DNA of 64,000 nt from Bradyrhizobium symbiodeficiens (GCF_002266465.3 NZ_CP029427.2:4776501-4840500); one strand, 5' to 3'; shown: positions 8,660-17,647, counted from the first letter of the stretch. Translations and numbers: made by a program. The notes: generated by a model from the letters alone, not told the origin.

Positions 8660-9049
8660 TCAACCCTTGGCGTCGCAAGCCCAGGCGCGGATCACGCATT
8701 CCTTGCCGCCGTATTTGTAGCATTCGCGCGTGGCGGCGTTGAGCGAGGCAGAGATCTTCGGCTTGACCGCATAGCCATACGCGCCGCAGGGGTTGGCGAG
8801 ATCGACCGACATCGCGGCGCAGGCGCGCTTCATCGTCACGGTCGTGCAATCGCCCTTGCACTGCTTCTGCGCCGCGGCACGCGCTTCGTGCTCATGGCCG
8901 TAATCAAAAGCCTGGCCATAAGCGCCGCACTTGCCGACTGCAATCGCGCCGGCGGCATGAGCTTCGGTGATGTAGCGGGCACCCGTGACGGCAACTGACA
9001 AGACAAAGCAAAACATCGCGCAACGGCGCGCGACGGCGTTCGAAGACAT
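8660..9049 (-). CDS. Secreted DUF4189 domain protein
   Basis: This 129-aa protein has an N-terminal signal peptide (cut near AHAAGA, about residue 33) and a small cysteine-rich DUF4189 domain containing AAAQKQCKGDCTTV, KRACAAMSVD and a final CVIRAWACDAKG. The even number of cysteines fits disulfide bonds in the periplasm. The function is unknown. A GGAAC-N16-GGTT sequence on the minus strand at 9164-9188 resembles a weak EcfG promoter. The gene is monocistronic. Confidence 0.8.
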   Translation of the reverse strand: MSSNAVARRCAMFCFVLSVAVTGARYITEAHAAGAIAVGKCGAYGQAFDYGHEHEARAAAQKQCKGDCTTVTMKRACAAMSVDLANPCGAYGYAVKPKISASLNAATRECYKYGGKECVIRAWACDAKG

Positions 9050-9204
9050 GGAAAATCCCCTCCCCCCAAGGCAGGTGGAGGAACTCTAGGCGGCGGTTAT
9101 TTCCAGATGGTGAACGGGCGGTTGAAATCGGAGGATAGTAAGATGTCGTAAAGTGGATTAGCGAACCGTCATCCACCAACTTCGTTCCGCGATCGCTGAA
9201 GCGT

Positions 9205-9230
9205 GGTGGGTTACGCTTCGCTACCCCACC
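9205..9230. repeat. Short extragenic palindrome
   Basis: GGTGGGttacGCttcGCtaCCCCACC is a 26-bp imperfect hairpin between the DUF4189 gene and the end of the cox-type locus. It is of the kind often seen scattered in Bradyrhizobium-type genomes, and may serve as a transcript end. Confidence 0.5.
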
Positions 9231-9243
9231 CTACAAGAGGTCA

Positions 9244-10848
9244 CTATCCGCCTCGGGCCGCCTCCAGCGCCTGCGGCGTGTCGATGTCGAGGAAGGCGCT
9301 CTCGCCATCGACCGGCACTTCGGCCACGGCCTCGGCGTGCTTGGCGATCAGATGGCGCGCGCCGACGTCGCCGTCGAGCGTCATTAATTCCTTGAAGAAG
9401 CGGCGCGACCACAGCACGGGATTGCCGCGGCGGCCTTCACTCACGGGCACGACGATGAGATTGCCGCGATCCGGCGCAAAGCCGTCGATGAGACGGTCGA
9501 TCAGGCCGGCATCGATCAGCGGCATGTCGCCCAGGCACACCACGGCGCCGTCGCAAGTTTCGGGGACGGCAGCGATGCCGGCCTTGACCGAGCTGGCGAT
9601 CCCGCCGGCGAAATCCGGATTCTTGACAAACCGCACCTTCAGGCCTTGCAACGCCTGCTCGATCAGCTCTGTCTGATGGCCCGTGACCACGATCACCTCG
9701 GATGCTTTCGACGCCAGCGCCTGCTCGGTCGCGATCCGCACCAGCTTCTTGCCGTCGAGTTCGGCGAGCAGCTTGTTCGGTCCGCCCATCCGGGTCGAGC
9801 GTCCCGCCGCCAGCACGATGGCGGCGACGCGGCTATTGCCCTCGATCTCGGGCGTCGCGCGCGGCTGCGGACGCGTCACGATCTCCATCAGCAGGCCGCC
9901 GACGCCCATGCCCATCAGCTCGGACCGCGTCACCTCGATGCCGGCGAGGAGCCGCATCAAGACCCAGTCAAAACCGTTCTCGACCGGCGAGCGCGCGCAG
10001 CCCGGTGCGCCCAGCACCGGCGCGCCGCCCGCGCGCGCGATCAGCAGGAGATTACCGGGATCGACCGGCATGCCGAAATGCTCAATCTCGCCGCCGATCC
10101 CCGTGACGGCCGCGGGGATCACGTCACGACGATCGGCGATTGCGGACGCGCCGAACACGATGACGAGCTCGGCACCGAGGCCGAGCAATTCCTTGATCGC
10201 GGCCGACAGCGCCTGCTCCTCGTGCGGCACGCGCCGCTCGGCGATGATGCTGGCACCGGCCGGCGCGAGCCGCTCGGCGGTGACGCGCAGCGTCTTGTCG
10301 ATCACTTTGGACGAGAGGCCCGGCAGCAGCGTCGAGACCACGCCGACGCGCTTGATCACGTAGGGCGCGATTTTCAGCACATCCGTGCCGGCCGCCTTCA
10401 CCGCGGCATCGCGCAAACTGCCCTCGACGCCGAACGGGATGATCTTGACGGTGCCGACCATCTCACCCTCGACCACCGGTTTGTACGCGGTGAGCGTCGC
10501 AAAGGTGATGGCCTCGTCGATATTGTTGATGCGGTCGACCGCGGCGCGGTCGATCACCAGCACGCCCGGCTGTGCGGCAAACAGATTGGCGCGGCCGGTG
10601 AAGGCGCGCTCGACATGGATGCCCTCGCCGCCGACGGCCAGCGCGATGCTGGCGGCCGCAACGTCCTCGGAGACGTCGCCCGCCTCCATGCGCACCACGA
10701 CGATGTCCTTGATGCCGGCGCGCTCCAGCGCCTCAACATCGGCGGCGCCGATCGTCGTCCCCTTCTTCAGCACCAGCGGTCCCTGGCGCAGCGTGTGGAC
10801 GGTTACGCCGCCGATTGCATCCTTGGGACTCGCGGGGCCGAATTTCAT
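9244..10848 (-). CDS. MoCF-domain / MobA-like nucleotidyltransferase fusion
   Basis: This 534-aa fusion protein acts in molybdenum-cofactor chemistry. Residues 1 to about 330 resemble the molybdopterin-binding MoCF/MoeA region (VIVFGASAIADRRDVIPAAV at 229-248). Residues 341-534 are a MobA/MocA-like transferase with the nucleotide-binding LAAGRSTRMGGPNK (346-359) and CLGDMPLID. The transferase domain would join CMP or GMP to molybdopterin before insertion into a hydroxylase. It is the last gene of the cox-type operon and overlaps xdhC by 4 bp, which supports a maturation role for the molybdoenzyme of this locus. Which nucleotide it uses cannot be told from sequence alone. Confidence 0.85.
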   Translation of the reverse strand: MKFGPASPKDAIGGVTVHTLRQGPLVLKKGTTIGAADVEALERAGIKDIVVVRMEAGDVSEDVAAASIALAVGGEGIHVERAFTGRANLFAAQPGVLVIDRAAVDRINNIDEAITFATLTAYKPVVEGEMVGTVKIIPFGVEGSLRDAAVKAAGTDVLKIAPYVIKRVGVVSTLLPGLSSKVIDKTLRVTAERLAPAGASIIAERRVPHEEQALSAAIKELLGLGAELVIVFGASAIADRRDVIPAAVTGIGGEIEHFGMPVDPGNLLLIARAGGAPVLGAPGCARSPVENGFDWVLMRLLAGIEVTRSELMGMGVGGLLMEIVTRPQPRATPEIEGNSRVAAIVLAAGRSTRMGGPNKLLAELDGKKLVRIATEQALASKASEVIVVTGHQTELIEQALQGLKVRFVKNPDFAGGIASSVKAGIAAVPETCDGAVVCLGDMPLIDAGLIDRLIDGFAPDRGNLIVVPVSEGRRGNPVLWSRRFFKELMTLDGDVGARHLIAKHAEAVAEVPVDGESAFLDIDTPQALEAARGG

Positions 10849-11546
10849 GCCGCCTCTTCTTTTTCCTTAGGTGGCAGGCGGAGCACCGCGGTGATCTCCG
10901 CCATGATCGACACCGCGATCTCGGACGGGGAGACGGCGCCGATCGCGAGACCAATGGGCGCGTGAATGCGCGCGATGTCGCTTTCCTTGGCGCCCTGCGC
11001 CCGCAGCCGGTCGCCGCGCTTGGCGTGCGTCTTCCGCGAGCCGAGCGCGCCGATATAGAAGCAGCCGCGCTCGAAGGCGTGCAGCAGTGCCGGATCGTCG
11101 ATCTTGGGATCGTGCGTCACCGCGACGAAGGCGGTGTAGGCATCGACATTGAGCGGCGGCAGCGCGGTGTCGGGCCATTCGGCAACGAGCGGAATGTCGG
11201 GAAAGCGCTCGGGGCTTGCAAACGCCGTGCGCGGATCGACCACGGTGACGTCGTAGCCGAGCGAGCGCGCCAGCGGCGCCAAGGCCTGGCTGATATGGAC
11301 CGCGCCGACGATAACGAGCTTCGCGGTCGGCGCATAGACGTTGAGGAACAGCTTCTTGCCGCCGGCCTCGACACTGGCGCTCTTGCCCATGCGGAGCTGC
11401 TTGTCCAGTTCCGCGCGCAGCGGATCCTTGGCGAAATCAGCTGATTTCACCAGGCGCTGCTCGCCGCTCTCGGTGTCGGTCACCAGAATCACCGGCCGGC
11501 GCGCGGCCCGCTCGGCGTTCAGTTCGTGCAGGATTGCGAGCTTCAC
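10845..11546 (-). CDS. XdhC-like maturation protein, C-terminal Rossmann part
   Basis: This 233-aa protein matches the C-terminal half of XdhC/CoxI maturation proteins: LVIVGAVHISQALAPLAR is the nucleotide-binding Rossmann turn and FYIGALGSRKTHAKR with ARIHAPIGLAIGA is the conserved end. XdhC proteins bind molybdenum cofactor and help sulfurate and insert it into xanthine-oxidase-family enzymes. The N-terminal XdhC_CoxI domain is encoded separately just upstream, 2 bp away, so the normal protein is split in two genes here. The 3' end overlaps the MobA fusion. Confidence 0.85.
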   Translation of the reverse strand: MKLAILHELNAERAARRPVILVTDTESGEQRLVKSADFAKDPLRAELDKQLRMGKSASVEAGGKKLFLNVYAPTAKLVIVGAVHISQALAPLARSLGYDVTVVDPRTAFASPERFPDIPLVAEWPDTALPPLNVDAYTAFVAVTHDPKIDDPALLHAFERGCFYIGALGSRKTHAKRGDRLRAQGAKESDIARIHAPIGLAIGAVSPSEIAVSIMAEITAVLRLPPKEKEEAA

Positions 11547-11548
11547 GG

Positions 11549-11872
11549 CTAACCCACTTTCTCGACGAAGACGCGGATGGTGCCGCCGCAGGACAGCCCG
11601 ACATTCCAGGCGGTCTCGTCGGCGACGCCGAACTCCAGCATCCTCGGCTTGCCGCTCTGGATCACGTCCATGGCCTCGGTGACCACGGCGCCCTCGACGC
11701 AGCCGCCGGAGACCGAGCCCAGGAACGTGCCCTCGTCGTTGATGACGAGGCTGGAGCCCGCCGGGCGCGGCGCCGAGCCCCAGGTCTCCACCACGGTGGC
11801 GAGCGCGACGCCACGGCCAGCCTTCTGCCAGTCCTCCGCCGCCTTCAGAATGTCCTCGTCGCGATCGAGCAT
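11549..11872 (-). CDS. XdhC/CoxI N-terminal domain protein
   Basis: This 107-aa protein is a stand-alone XdhC_CoxI domain: ALATVVETWGSAPRPAGSS, SVSGGCVEGAVV and VGLSCGGTIRVFVE are the conserved blocks, including the conserved Cys of SCGG. It pairs with the next gene, which carries the Rossmann half. Both are expected to deliver the sulfurated cofactor to a cox-type hydroxylase. The gene lies 10 bp after the VWA protein gene in the same operon. Confidence 0.85.
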   Translation of the reverse strand: MLDRDEDILKAAEDWQKAGRGVALATVVETWGSAPRPAGSSLVINDEGTFLGSVSGGCVEGAVVTEAMDVIQSGKPRMLEFGVADETAWNVGLSCGGTIRVFVEKVG

Positions 11873-11882
11873 GGCCTACCTC

Positions 11883-13094
11883 TCAAGCTGCGGAACGGAT
11901 CAGGTTGCGATGATGCGGCGGCAGCGGCCGCGAGAGCGTCGTAATCAGCTCCTGGATCGAACTCAAATTATGTACCGGGCGGAATTCGTCAACGTGCGGG
12001 AGCATCATTTTGATGCCCTGGGCCTTGGCCTCGAAGCCGCCGAACCGCAGCAGCGGGTTGAGCCAGATCAGCCGCCGGCATGACCGGTGCAGCCGGTCCA
12101 TCTCGAAGGCAAGCTTGGAGTCCGCCTCCCGCTCCAGCCCGTCCGATATCAGCAGCACGATGGCGCCCTGGCTCAGCACGCGCCGTGCCCACAATTTGTT
12201 GAAGTTGTGCAGCGAGGCCGAGATCCGGGTGCCGCCGGCCCAGTCCTCGACCGAGGCCGAGCAGTTCGCCAACGCCTCGTCAGGATCGCGCTGGCGCAGC
12301 GCGCGCGTGACATTGGTCAGGCGGGTGCCGAACAGGAACACAGAGACGCGCTTGCGCGCATCGCCGACGGCATGGAGGAAATGCAGGAACAGGCGGGTGT
12401 ACTCGCTCATCGAGCCCGAAATATCGAGCAGCGCCACGATCGGCGCCGGCTTCTCGATCCGGCCGAGGCGGTGGATGTCGACGATGTCTCCGCCGGTGCG
12501 CAGGGAGGCGCGCAGCGTGCGGCGCAGGTCGAGGCGCAGCCCGCGAGCATCAGGCCGGTGGCGGCGCGTCAGGAGTTCGGCCTGCGGCAGCCGCATCCGC
12601 TCGACGGCACGCAGCGCCTCGGCGATCTCCGCGGCGCTCATCTGTGCAAAATCCTTCTTCTGGAGGATTTCCCTGTCGGACACCGACAGGCGCAGATCCT
12701 GCTCCTGATGCTGCGGCGTCTCGGTCATGCGCGGCTGTGACATCGCCTCCTGCACGCGGCGGGAGCCGGCCTGCGGCTTCTTCTTGGCCTCGTCCGGCAG
12801 CGGCACCGAATCCAGCATGTGCTTCCATTCTTCCGAGGCACGGAAGAACAGGTTGAAGGCCTGCTTGAAGATCAGCGCATGCTCATGACGCTTGACGAAG
12901 ATCGCCTCCAGCGTGGTGAAGACGTCGGCGCGGTTGCCGATGTCGATCACCTGCAGCGCACTCATGGCATCGATGACGGCGCCGGGACCGACCGGCATGC
13001 CGGCAGAGCGGAGCGCGCGGGCGAAGCCGACGATGTTGTCGGCGAATTGCTCGGTCTGCTCGGGGCAAGGTGGTTGATGGCCATGGTTCAACAC
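11883..13094 (-). CDS. coxE: VWA-domain protein CoxE
   Basis: This 403-aa protein resembles CoxE of carboxidotrophic bacteria: a helical N-terminal half and a von Willebrand A domain near the C terminus with the metal site DISGSMS at 224-230. In Oligotropha, CoxE works with the AAA+ protein CoxD in assembling the copper-sulfur-molybdenum centre of CO dehydrogenase. The start given is GTG at 13094, and a TTG one codon later is equally possible. A REP-like element separates it from coxD, so it may also have its own transcript stability. Confidence 0.85.
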   Translation of the reverse strand: MLNHGHQPPCPEQTEQFADNIVGFARALRSAGMPVGPGAVIDAMSALQVIDIGNRADVFTTLEAIFVKRHEHALIFKQAFNLFFRASEEWKHMLDSVPLPDEAKKKPQAGSRRVQEAMSQPRMTETPQHQEQDLRLSVSDREILQKKDFAQMSAAEIAEALRAVERMRLPQAELLTRRHRPDARGLRLDLRRTLRASLRTGGDIVDIHRLGRIEKPAPIVALLDISGSMSEYTRLFLHFLHAVGDARKRVSVFLFGTRLTNVTRALRQRDPDEALANCSASVEDWAGGTRISASLHNFNKLWARRVLSQGAIVLLISDGLEREADSKLAFEMDRLHRSCRRLIWLNPLLRFGGFEAKAQGIKMMLPHVDEFRPVHNLSSIQELITTLSRPLPPHHRNLIRSAA

Positions 13095-13102
13095 TCTCGG
13101 TC

Positions 13103-13225
13103 GTCATTCCGGGGCACGCGAAGCGCGAACCCGGAATCCATTCGTCCACCGTCTCTGAAGCCCGATGGATTCTCAGGTGCGCAATTGCGCACCATAGCTC
13201 GCGCTGACGCGCGCCCCGGAATGAC
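13103..13225. repeat. REP-like element (GTCATTCCGGGGC type)
   Basis: The ends GTCATTCCGGGGC and GCCCCGGAATGAC form a perfect 13-bp inverted repeat around a 97-bp interior with further hairpins. It occupies the whole gap between coxD and coxE, inside an operon. Elements with these ends are common in Bradyrhizobium-type genomes. Confidence 0.8.
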
Positions 13226-13228
13226 CGG

Positions 13229-14149
13229 CTAATCGCTCGTCGCTTCCTTCAGCACCTTCTGCAAGGTGTCGCCCTGCATGCGGGTGATGTCGTCCTGGTA
13301 CTTGAGCAACGCGCCTAGCGTGTCGCCGACCACTTGCGGGGTCAGCGAGCGGGCATCGAGTTCGGACAGCGCTGTGGCCCAGTCGATGGTCTCGGCGACG
13401 CCCGGCGACTTGTAGAAGTCCTGGTTACGCAAAGCCTGGACAAAGCGAACGACCTGCTGCGACAGTTTGGCGGAGATGCCGGGCACGCGCGACTTGACGA
13501 TCGCGAGCTCGCGCTCCGCGGCGGGATAATCGACCCAGTGATAAAGACAGCGCCGCTTCAGCGCGTCGTGAATCTCGCGGGTGCGGTTGGAGGTGATGAT
13601 GACGATCGGCGGATGTGGCGCCTTGACGGTACCGAATTCGGGGATCGTGACCTGGAAGTCGCTGAGGATTTCGAGCAGATACGCCTCGAACGCCTCGTCG
13701 GCACGGTCGAGCTCGTCGATCAGCAGCACCGGCGGTCCCGCGACGTCGGGCTCGAGCGCCTGGAGCAGAGGCCGCTTGATCATGTAGCGGTCGGCGAAGA
13801 TGTCGCTCGAGAGTTGATCGCGATCGGTGTCGCCGGCGGCCTCCGCCATCCGGATCGCGATCATCTGCGCGGCGCTATTCCACTCGTAGACCGCGGACGA
13901 GACGTCGAGACCCTCGTAGCATTGCAGGCGGATCAGCTTCCGCCCCAGCGCAGCGGACAAGACCTTGGCGATCTCGGTCTTGCCGACGCCGGCCTCGCCT
14001 TCCAGGAACAGCGGCCGGCCCATGCGCAGCGAGAGATACGTCACCGTCGCCAGCGACCGCTCCGCGAGGTAGCCGCGCGAGGTCAGGAGTTCGAGCATCG
14101 CGTCGACCGATGCCGGCAAGGCCCCGGAAGTATTGGCCGCTGAAGTCAT
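13229..14149 (-). CDS. coxD: MoxR-type AAA+ ATPase CoxD
   Basis: This 306-aa ATPase has Walker A GEAGVGKT (51-58), Walker B VLLIDELD (140-147), sensor ITSNRTRE and the C-terminal helical lid. It is of the MoxR group and closely fits CoxD, a chaperone-like ATPase needed to build the active site of aerobic CO dehydrogenase together with a VWA partner. That partner, CoxE, is encoded next. The gene begins 62 bp after coxM. Confidence 0.9.
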   Translation of the reverse strand: MTSAANTSGALPASVDAMLELLTSRGYLAERSLATVTYLSLRMGRPLFLEGEAGVGKTEIAKVLSAALGRKLIRLQCYEGLDVSSAVYEWNSAAQMIAIRMAEAAGDTDRDQLSSDIFADRYMIKRPLLQALEPDVAGPPVLLIDELDRADEAFEAYLLEILSDFQVTIPEFGTVKAPHPPIVIITSNRTREIHDALKRRCLYHWVDYPAAERELAIVKSRVPGISAKLSQQVVRFVQALRNQDFYKSPGVAETIDWATALSELDARSLTPQVVGDTLGALLKYQDDITRMQGDTLQKVLKEATSD

Positions 14150-14211
14150 GAAAAAGCCAGTCTCGCTATGCCCTCACCGGGGACAAGTTTGGGCCGAGGC
14201 GTGAGATCACC

Positions 14212-15018
14212 TCACTCCTTGGCGTTGGCAGCATCGACGGCGCGCCGCGTCAGCACGCCGATGAGATGCGCGCGGTATTCGGCGCTGCCGTGAATATCGC
14301 TGTTGAGGCCCTCGGCCGGCACCTCGATGCCGTCGAGCGCCTTCGCGGCGAAGCGCTTCTTCAGCGCTTCCTCGAACGCGGTGACGCGGAACACGCCTTC
14401 GGAGCCGGCGCCGGTGACGGCAACCCGCACGTCCGACGGACGCCGCGCCACGAACACGCCGACCAGCGCATAGCGCGAGGCCTGGTTGCGGAACTTGATG
14501 TAGGCGGCCTTCTTCGGCAGCGGGAACATCACCTTGGTGATGATCTCGTCGGCTTCGAGCGCCGTCGTGAACAGGCCCTGGAAATACTCTTCGGCCTTGA
14601 GGCGGCGCTTGTTGGTGACGATGGTCGCGCCCAGCGCCAGCACGGCAGCCGGATAGTCCGCGGTCGGGTCGTTGTTGGCGAGCGAGCCGCCGATCGTACC
14701 CTTGTGACGCACGGCCGGGTCCCCGATCTGGCTGGCGAGATTCGCAAGCGCCGGAATGGCTTCACCCACGATCGCGGAGCCTGCGACCTCGGCATGCTTG
14801 GCGGTGGCGCCGATCACCAGCGACCGGCCCTTCATCTCGATCGCGTTGAGCCCCTCGATATGGGAGAGGTCGACCAGATGCGGGGGGCTCGCGAGGCGCT
14901 GCTTCATCACGGGAATCAGCGTGTGGCCGCCGGCGATGATCTTGGCGTCTTCGTTCTTCACCAGGAGGTTGGCGGCCTGCCGCACGGTCCCGGGGCGATG
15001 ATATTTGAATTCGTACAT
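14212..15018 (-). CDS. coxM: FAD-binding medium subunit of a molybdo-hydroxylase
   Basis: This 268-aa protein is the flavoprotein subunit of xanthine-oxidase-family enzymes. FAD motifs are AGGHTLIPVM (29-38) and TIGGSLANNDPT (108-119), as in CoxM; a C-terminal CO_deh_flav_C domain follows. It passes electrons from the iron-sulfur subunit to the respiratory chain. It lies 33 bp downstream of coxS. The usual molybdopterin large subunit is not encoded beside it. Confidence 0.9.
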   Translation of the reverse strand: MYEFKYHRPGTVRQAANLLVKNEDAKIIAGGHTLIPVMKQRLASPPHLVDLSHIEGLNAIEMKGRSLVIGATAKHAEVAGSAIVGEAIPALANLASQIGDPAVRHKGTIGGSLANNDPTADYPAAVLALGATIVTNKRRLKAEEYFQGLFTTALEADEIITKVMFPLPKKAAYIKFRNQASRYALVGVFVARRPSDVRVAVTGAGSEGVFRVTAFEEALKKRFAAKALDGIEVPAEGLNSDIHGSAEYRAHLIGVLTRRAVDAANAKE

Positions 15019-15051
15019 CTGAATGTCCTGATCGCGGGATCGTTGCGCGCT

Positions 15052-15537
15052 TTAGGCGAGATCTGATTTCGCCATCGCCTTGGCGCCGGCGGAGATCGAG
15101 GCGACGATGTTCTGGTAGCCGGTGCAGCGGCAGAGATTGCCTTCTAATTCTTCCCGGATCGTATGGTCGTCGAGCTCGTTGCCCTTGCGATGGACAATGT
15201 CGATCGCAGTCATGATCATGCCCGGCGTGCAGAAGCCGCACTGCAGGCCATGGTGCTCGCGGAAGGCCTCCTGCATCGGATGCAACGGCGCGCCGTCGGC
15301 GGCCAGCCCCTCGATCGTCTTGACCTCATGACCGTCTGCCATCACCGCCAGCGTGGTGCAGGACTTCACGGCCTTGCCGTCGACATGAACGACGCAGGCG
15401 CCGCACTGCGAAGTATCACAGCCGACATGGGTGCCGGTCAGGCGCAAATTCTCACGCAGGAACTGCACCAGGAGGGTGCGGGGATCGACGTTGGCCGTGA
15501 CTGGATTGCCGTTCACGATGAGGGAGATTTTTGCCAT
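15052..15537 (-). CDS. coxS: [2Fe-2S] small subunit of a molybdo-hydroxylase
   Basis: This 161-aa protein has both iron-sulfur sites of the family: a plant-ferredoxin type cluster with Cys40, 45, 48 and 60, and an all-helical C-terminal cluster with Cys100, 103, 136 and 138 (CGFCTPGM, CRCTGYQ). It moves electrons from the molybdenum centre to FAD. The ATG at 15537 has a GAGAG site 5 bp upstream and was preferred to a GTG two codons earlier. The gap to coxG holds no trace of a large-subunit gene. Confidence 0.92.
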   Translation of the reverse strand: MAKISLIVNGNPVTANVDPRTLLVQFLRENLRLTGTHVGCDTSQCGACVVHVDGKAVKSCTTLAVMADGHEVKTIEGLAADGAPLHPMQEAFREHHGLQCGFCTPGMIMTAIDIVHRKGNELDDHTIREELEGNLCRCTGYQNIVASISAGAKAMAKSDLA

Positions 15538-15671
15538 AAGCACTCTCTATCAGCGCCCCGACGGGTCCCGTCGAAGCGGTTCTTATAATTATTCCAACCC
15601 ATCATATGGGCCATTATGCCCCGGGGCAACATCACCCGAGGCGCAAGGCGCCATGCCGAAGGCGCTGACCT

Positions 15672-16118
15672 TCAGCCCTGTACCGCCTTGGCGAAGTTCG
15701 CGAAAAATTCGTCGGCGAGCTTTTTGGCGGCGCCGTTGATGAGACGCTGGCCGAGCTGCGCCAACTTGCCGCCGATCTGCGCCTCGACCTCGTAGGACAG
15801 CAGCGTGCCGCCGTCCTTCTCCGCCAGCTTGACCACCGCGCCACCCTTGGCGAAGCCGGCGACCCCGCCTTCGCCCTCCCCCGATATCCGATAGCCGTTC
15901 GGCGGATCGAGATCGGAAAGCGTGACCTTGCCCTTGAAGCGCGCCGAGACCGGGCCGACCTTCATTTTCGCCGTAGCGCGAAACCCGCCGTCCTCGGTCC
16001 TCTCGAGCTCCTCGCAGCCGGGGATGCAGGCCTTCAGCACCTCGGGATCGTTGAGCTTGGCCCACACGGCCTCGCGCGGCGCCGCAAGCTGGACTTCGCC
16101 GTTCATCGTCATGGCCAT
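15672..16118 (-). CDS. coxG: CoxG-type SRPBCC protein
   Basis: This 148-aa protein is a CoxG-family carbon-monoxide-dehydrogenase subunit G: MNGEVQLAAPREAVWAKL, KACIPGCEELE and AQLGQRLINGAAKKLADEFF are typical blocks. CoxG may anchor the enzyme to the membrane or carry a hydrophobic ligand such as quinone. It is the first gene of the leftward cox-type run and diverges from pcaB. The ATG at 16118 has a GGGAGG site upstream. Confidence 0.88.
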   Translation of the reverse strand: MAMTMNGEVQLAAPREAVWAKLNDPEVLKACIPGCEELERTEDGGFRATAKMKVGPVSARFKGKVTLSDLDPPNGYRISGEGEGGVAGFAKGGAVVKLAEKDGGTLLSYEVEAQIGGKLAQLGQRLINGAAKKLADEFFANFAKAVQG

Positions 16119-16291
16119 GAGGGTGCCTCCCGGATCGCGTAACTTATAATGCTGATCAAGTAACGCAGGGACGCGGCAAAGGAAAGGGTGGCGGCCGGTC
16201 AAGTGCAATGCATATTCGCAACTGCAAAAAGACGCGTGCGCCCGGTTGGGGATTGGCAGGGCCGGGCCATGGTGATTAGGTCGCGCGCAAT

Positions 16292-17647
16292 ATGAGCACT
16301 TCCCTCTCCCCCCTGCTCGCGCCGATGCTGTCGAGCGCCGTCATGCGCGCGGTCTGCGATGACCGCTCGACCCTGCAGAACATGCTCGATTTCGAGGCAG
16401 CCCTGGCACGCGCGGAGGCCGCCACGGACGTCATTCCGGCCTCTGCCGTCGGGTCCATCGAGGCCGCCTGCAAGGCCGATTCCTTTGACATGGCGGCACT
16501 GGCCGAGGCCGCGACGCGATCGGGCAATCTGGCGATTCCCCTGGTCAAGATGCTGACCGCCAATGTCGGCAAGGCCGACACCGAGGCCGCGCGCTACGTG
16601 CATTGGGGCGCAACCAGCCAGGACGTCATCGACACCGCCACCATGCTCACGCTTCGCGCCGGTCTCGACGCTCTGGACACCGACCTCAGCCGTGCCATCA
16701 AGGGCTTTGCCGCACTGGCACGAGCCCATCGCCACACTGCGATGGTGGCTCGGACCTGGCTCCAGCACGCATTGCCGATGCCCTTCGGCCTGAAAGCTGC
16801 CGAATATGCCGCAAGCCTCGCCCGCTCGCGCTGCCGCCTGCGGCGGATTCGCCGCGAGGGCCTCGCCTTGCAATTCGGCGGCGCTGCCGGCACGCTCGCG
16901 GCCCTCGGCGACAAGGGGCTGGCAGTAGCCGAACGGCTGGCGCAGGAGCTGAACCTGCCGCTGCCGGAAGCGCCATGGCATACCCATCGCGACCGGATCG
17001 CGGAGGCCGCCTCATGCCTCGCGATCCTCGCCGGCAGCTGCGGCAAGATCGCGCGCGACGTCTCGCTGATGATGCAGACCGACGTCGGCGAAGCGTTCGA
17101 GCCGGCAGGCGAAGGCCGCGGCGGCTCCTCGACCATGCCGCACAAGCGCAACCCGGTCGCCGCCGCAAGCGCGCTGGGCGCTGCCACGATGGCTCCGCAG
17201 CTTGCCGCGACGATATTTGCGGCCCAGGTGCAGGACCACGAGCGCAGCGCAGGCCCCTGGCATGCGGAATGGCCGACGCTGCCGCAATTGATGCTGGTTA
17301 CCTCGGGGGCGCTGGCCGCCATCGTCGACATCGCAGAGGGCCTGGACGTCGACGCCGCGCGCATGCGCAGCAATCTCGATGCGACGCACGGGCTGATCAT
17401 GGCGGAGGCGGTCACCTTCGCGCTGGCCGCCAAGATCGGCAAGAGCGACGCACATCATCTCATCGAGGCCGCCAGCAAGCGCGCGGTTGCCGAGAAGAAA
17501 CATCTGCGCGAGGTGTTGTCGGCCGATTCGCAGGTCACGGCGCATCTTTCGCCAGAAAAAATTGCGGCATTGTTCGAGCCGATGGCCTATCAAGGGGCTT
17601 CCCAGGCCCTGATCGACCGGCTGCTCGACAGCCTTGAGCGCGAATAG
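16292..17647 (+). CDS. pcaB: 3-carboxy-cis,cis-muconate cycloisomerase
   Basis: This 451-aa protein is a fumarase/aspartase-superfamily lyase with the signature GSSTMPHKRNP near residue 277 and HWGATSQDVIDTATML near 104. Within the superfamily the sequence fits PcaB, which lactonises 3-carboxymuconate to 4-carboxymuconolactone in protocatechuate breakdown. The two following genes, pcaD and pcaC, carry out the next steps, which confirms the call. The ring-cleaving dioxygenase pcaGH and a PcaQ regulator are not in the window. Confidence 0.92.
   Translation: MSTSLSPLLAPMLSSAVMRAVCDDRSTLQNMLDFEAALARAEAATDVIPASAVGSIEAACKADSFDMAALAEAATRSGNLAIPLVKMLTANVGKADTEAARYVHWGATSQDVIDTATMLTLRAGLDALDTDLSRAIKGFAALARAHRHTAMVARTWLQHALPMPFGLKAAEYAASLARSRCRLRRIRREGLALQFGGAAGTLAALGDKGLAVAERLAQELNLPLPEAPWHTHRDRIAEAASCLAILAGSCGKIARDVSLMMQTDVGEAFEPAGEGRGGSSTMPHKRNPVAAASALGAATMAPQLAATIFAAQVQDHERSAGPWHAEWPTLPQLMLVTSGALAAIVDIAEGLDVDAARMRSNLDATHGLIMAEAVTFALAAKIGKSDAHHLIEAASKRAVAEKKHLREVLSADSQVTAHLSPEKIAALFEPMAYQGASQALIDRLLDSLERE

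Noticed and set aside
9164..9188. EcfG promoter on the minus strand before the DUF4189 gene
   Set aside because: The -10 part reads GGTT and the leader would be about 115 nt; too weak to call.
15538..15671. Possible remnant of coxL between coxS and coxG
   Set aside because: The 134 bp show no stretch resembling the molybdopterin subunit in any frame.
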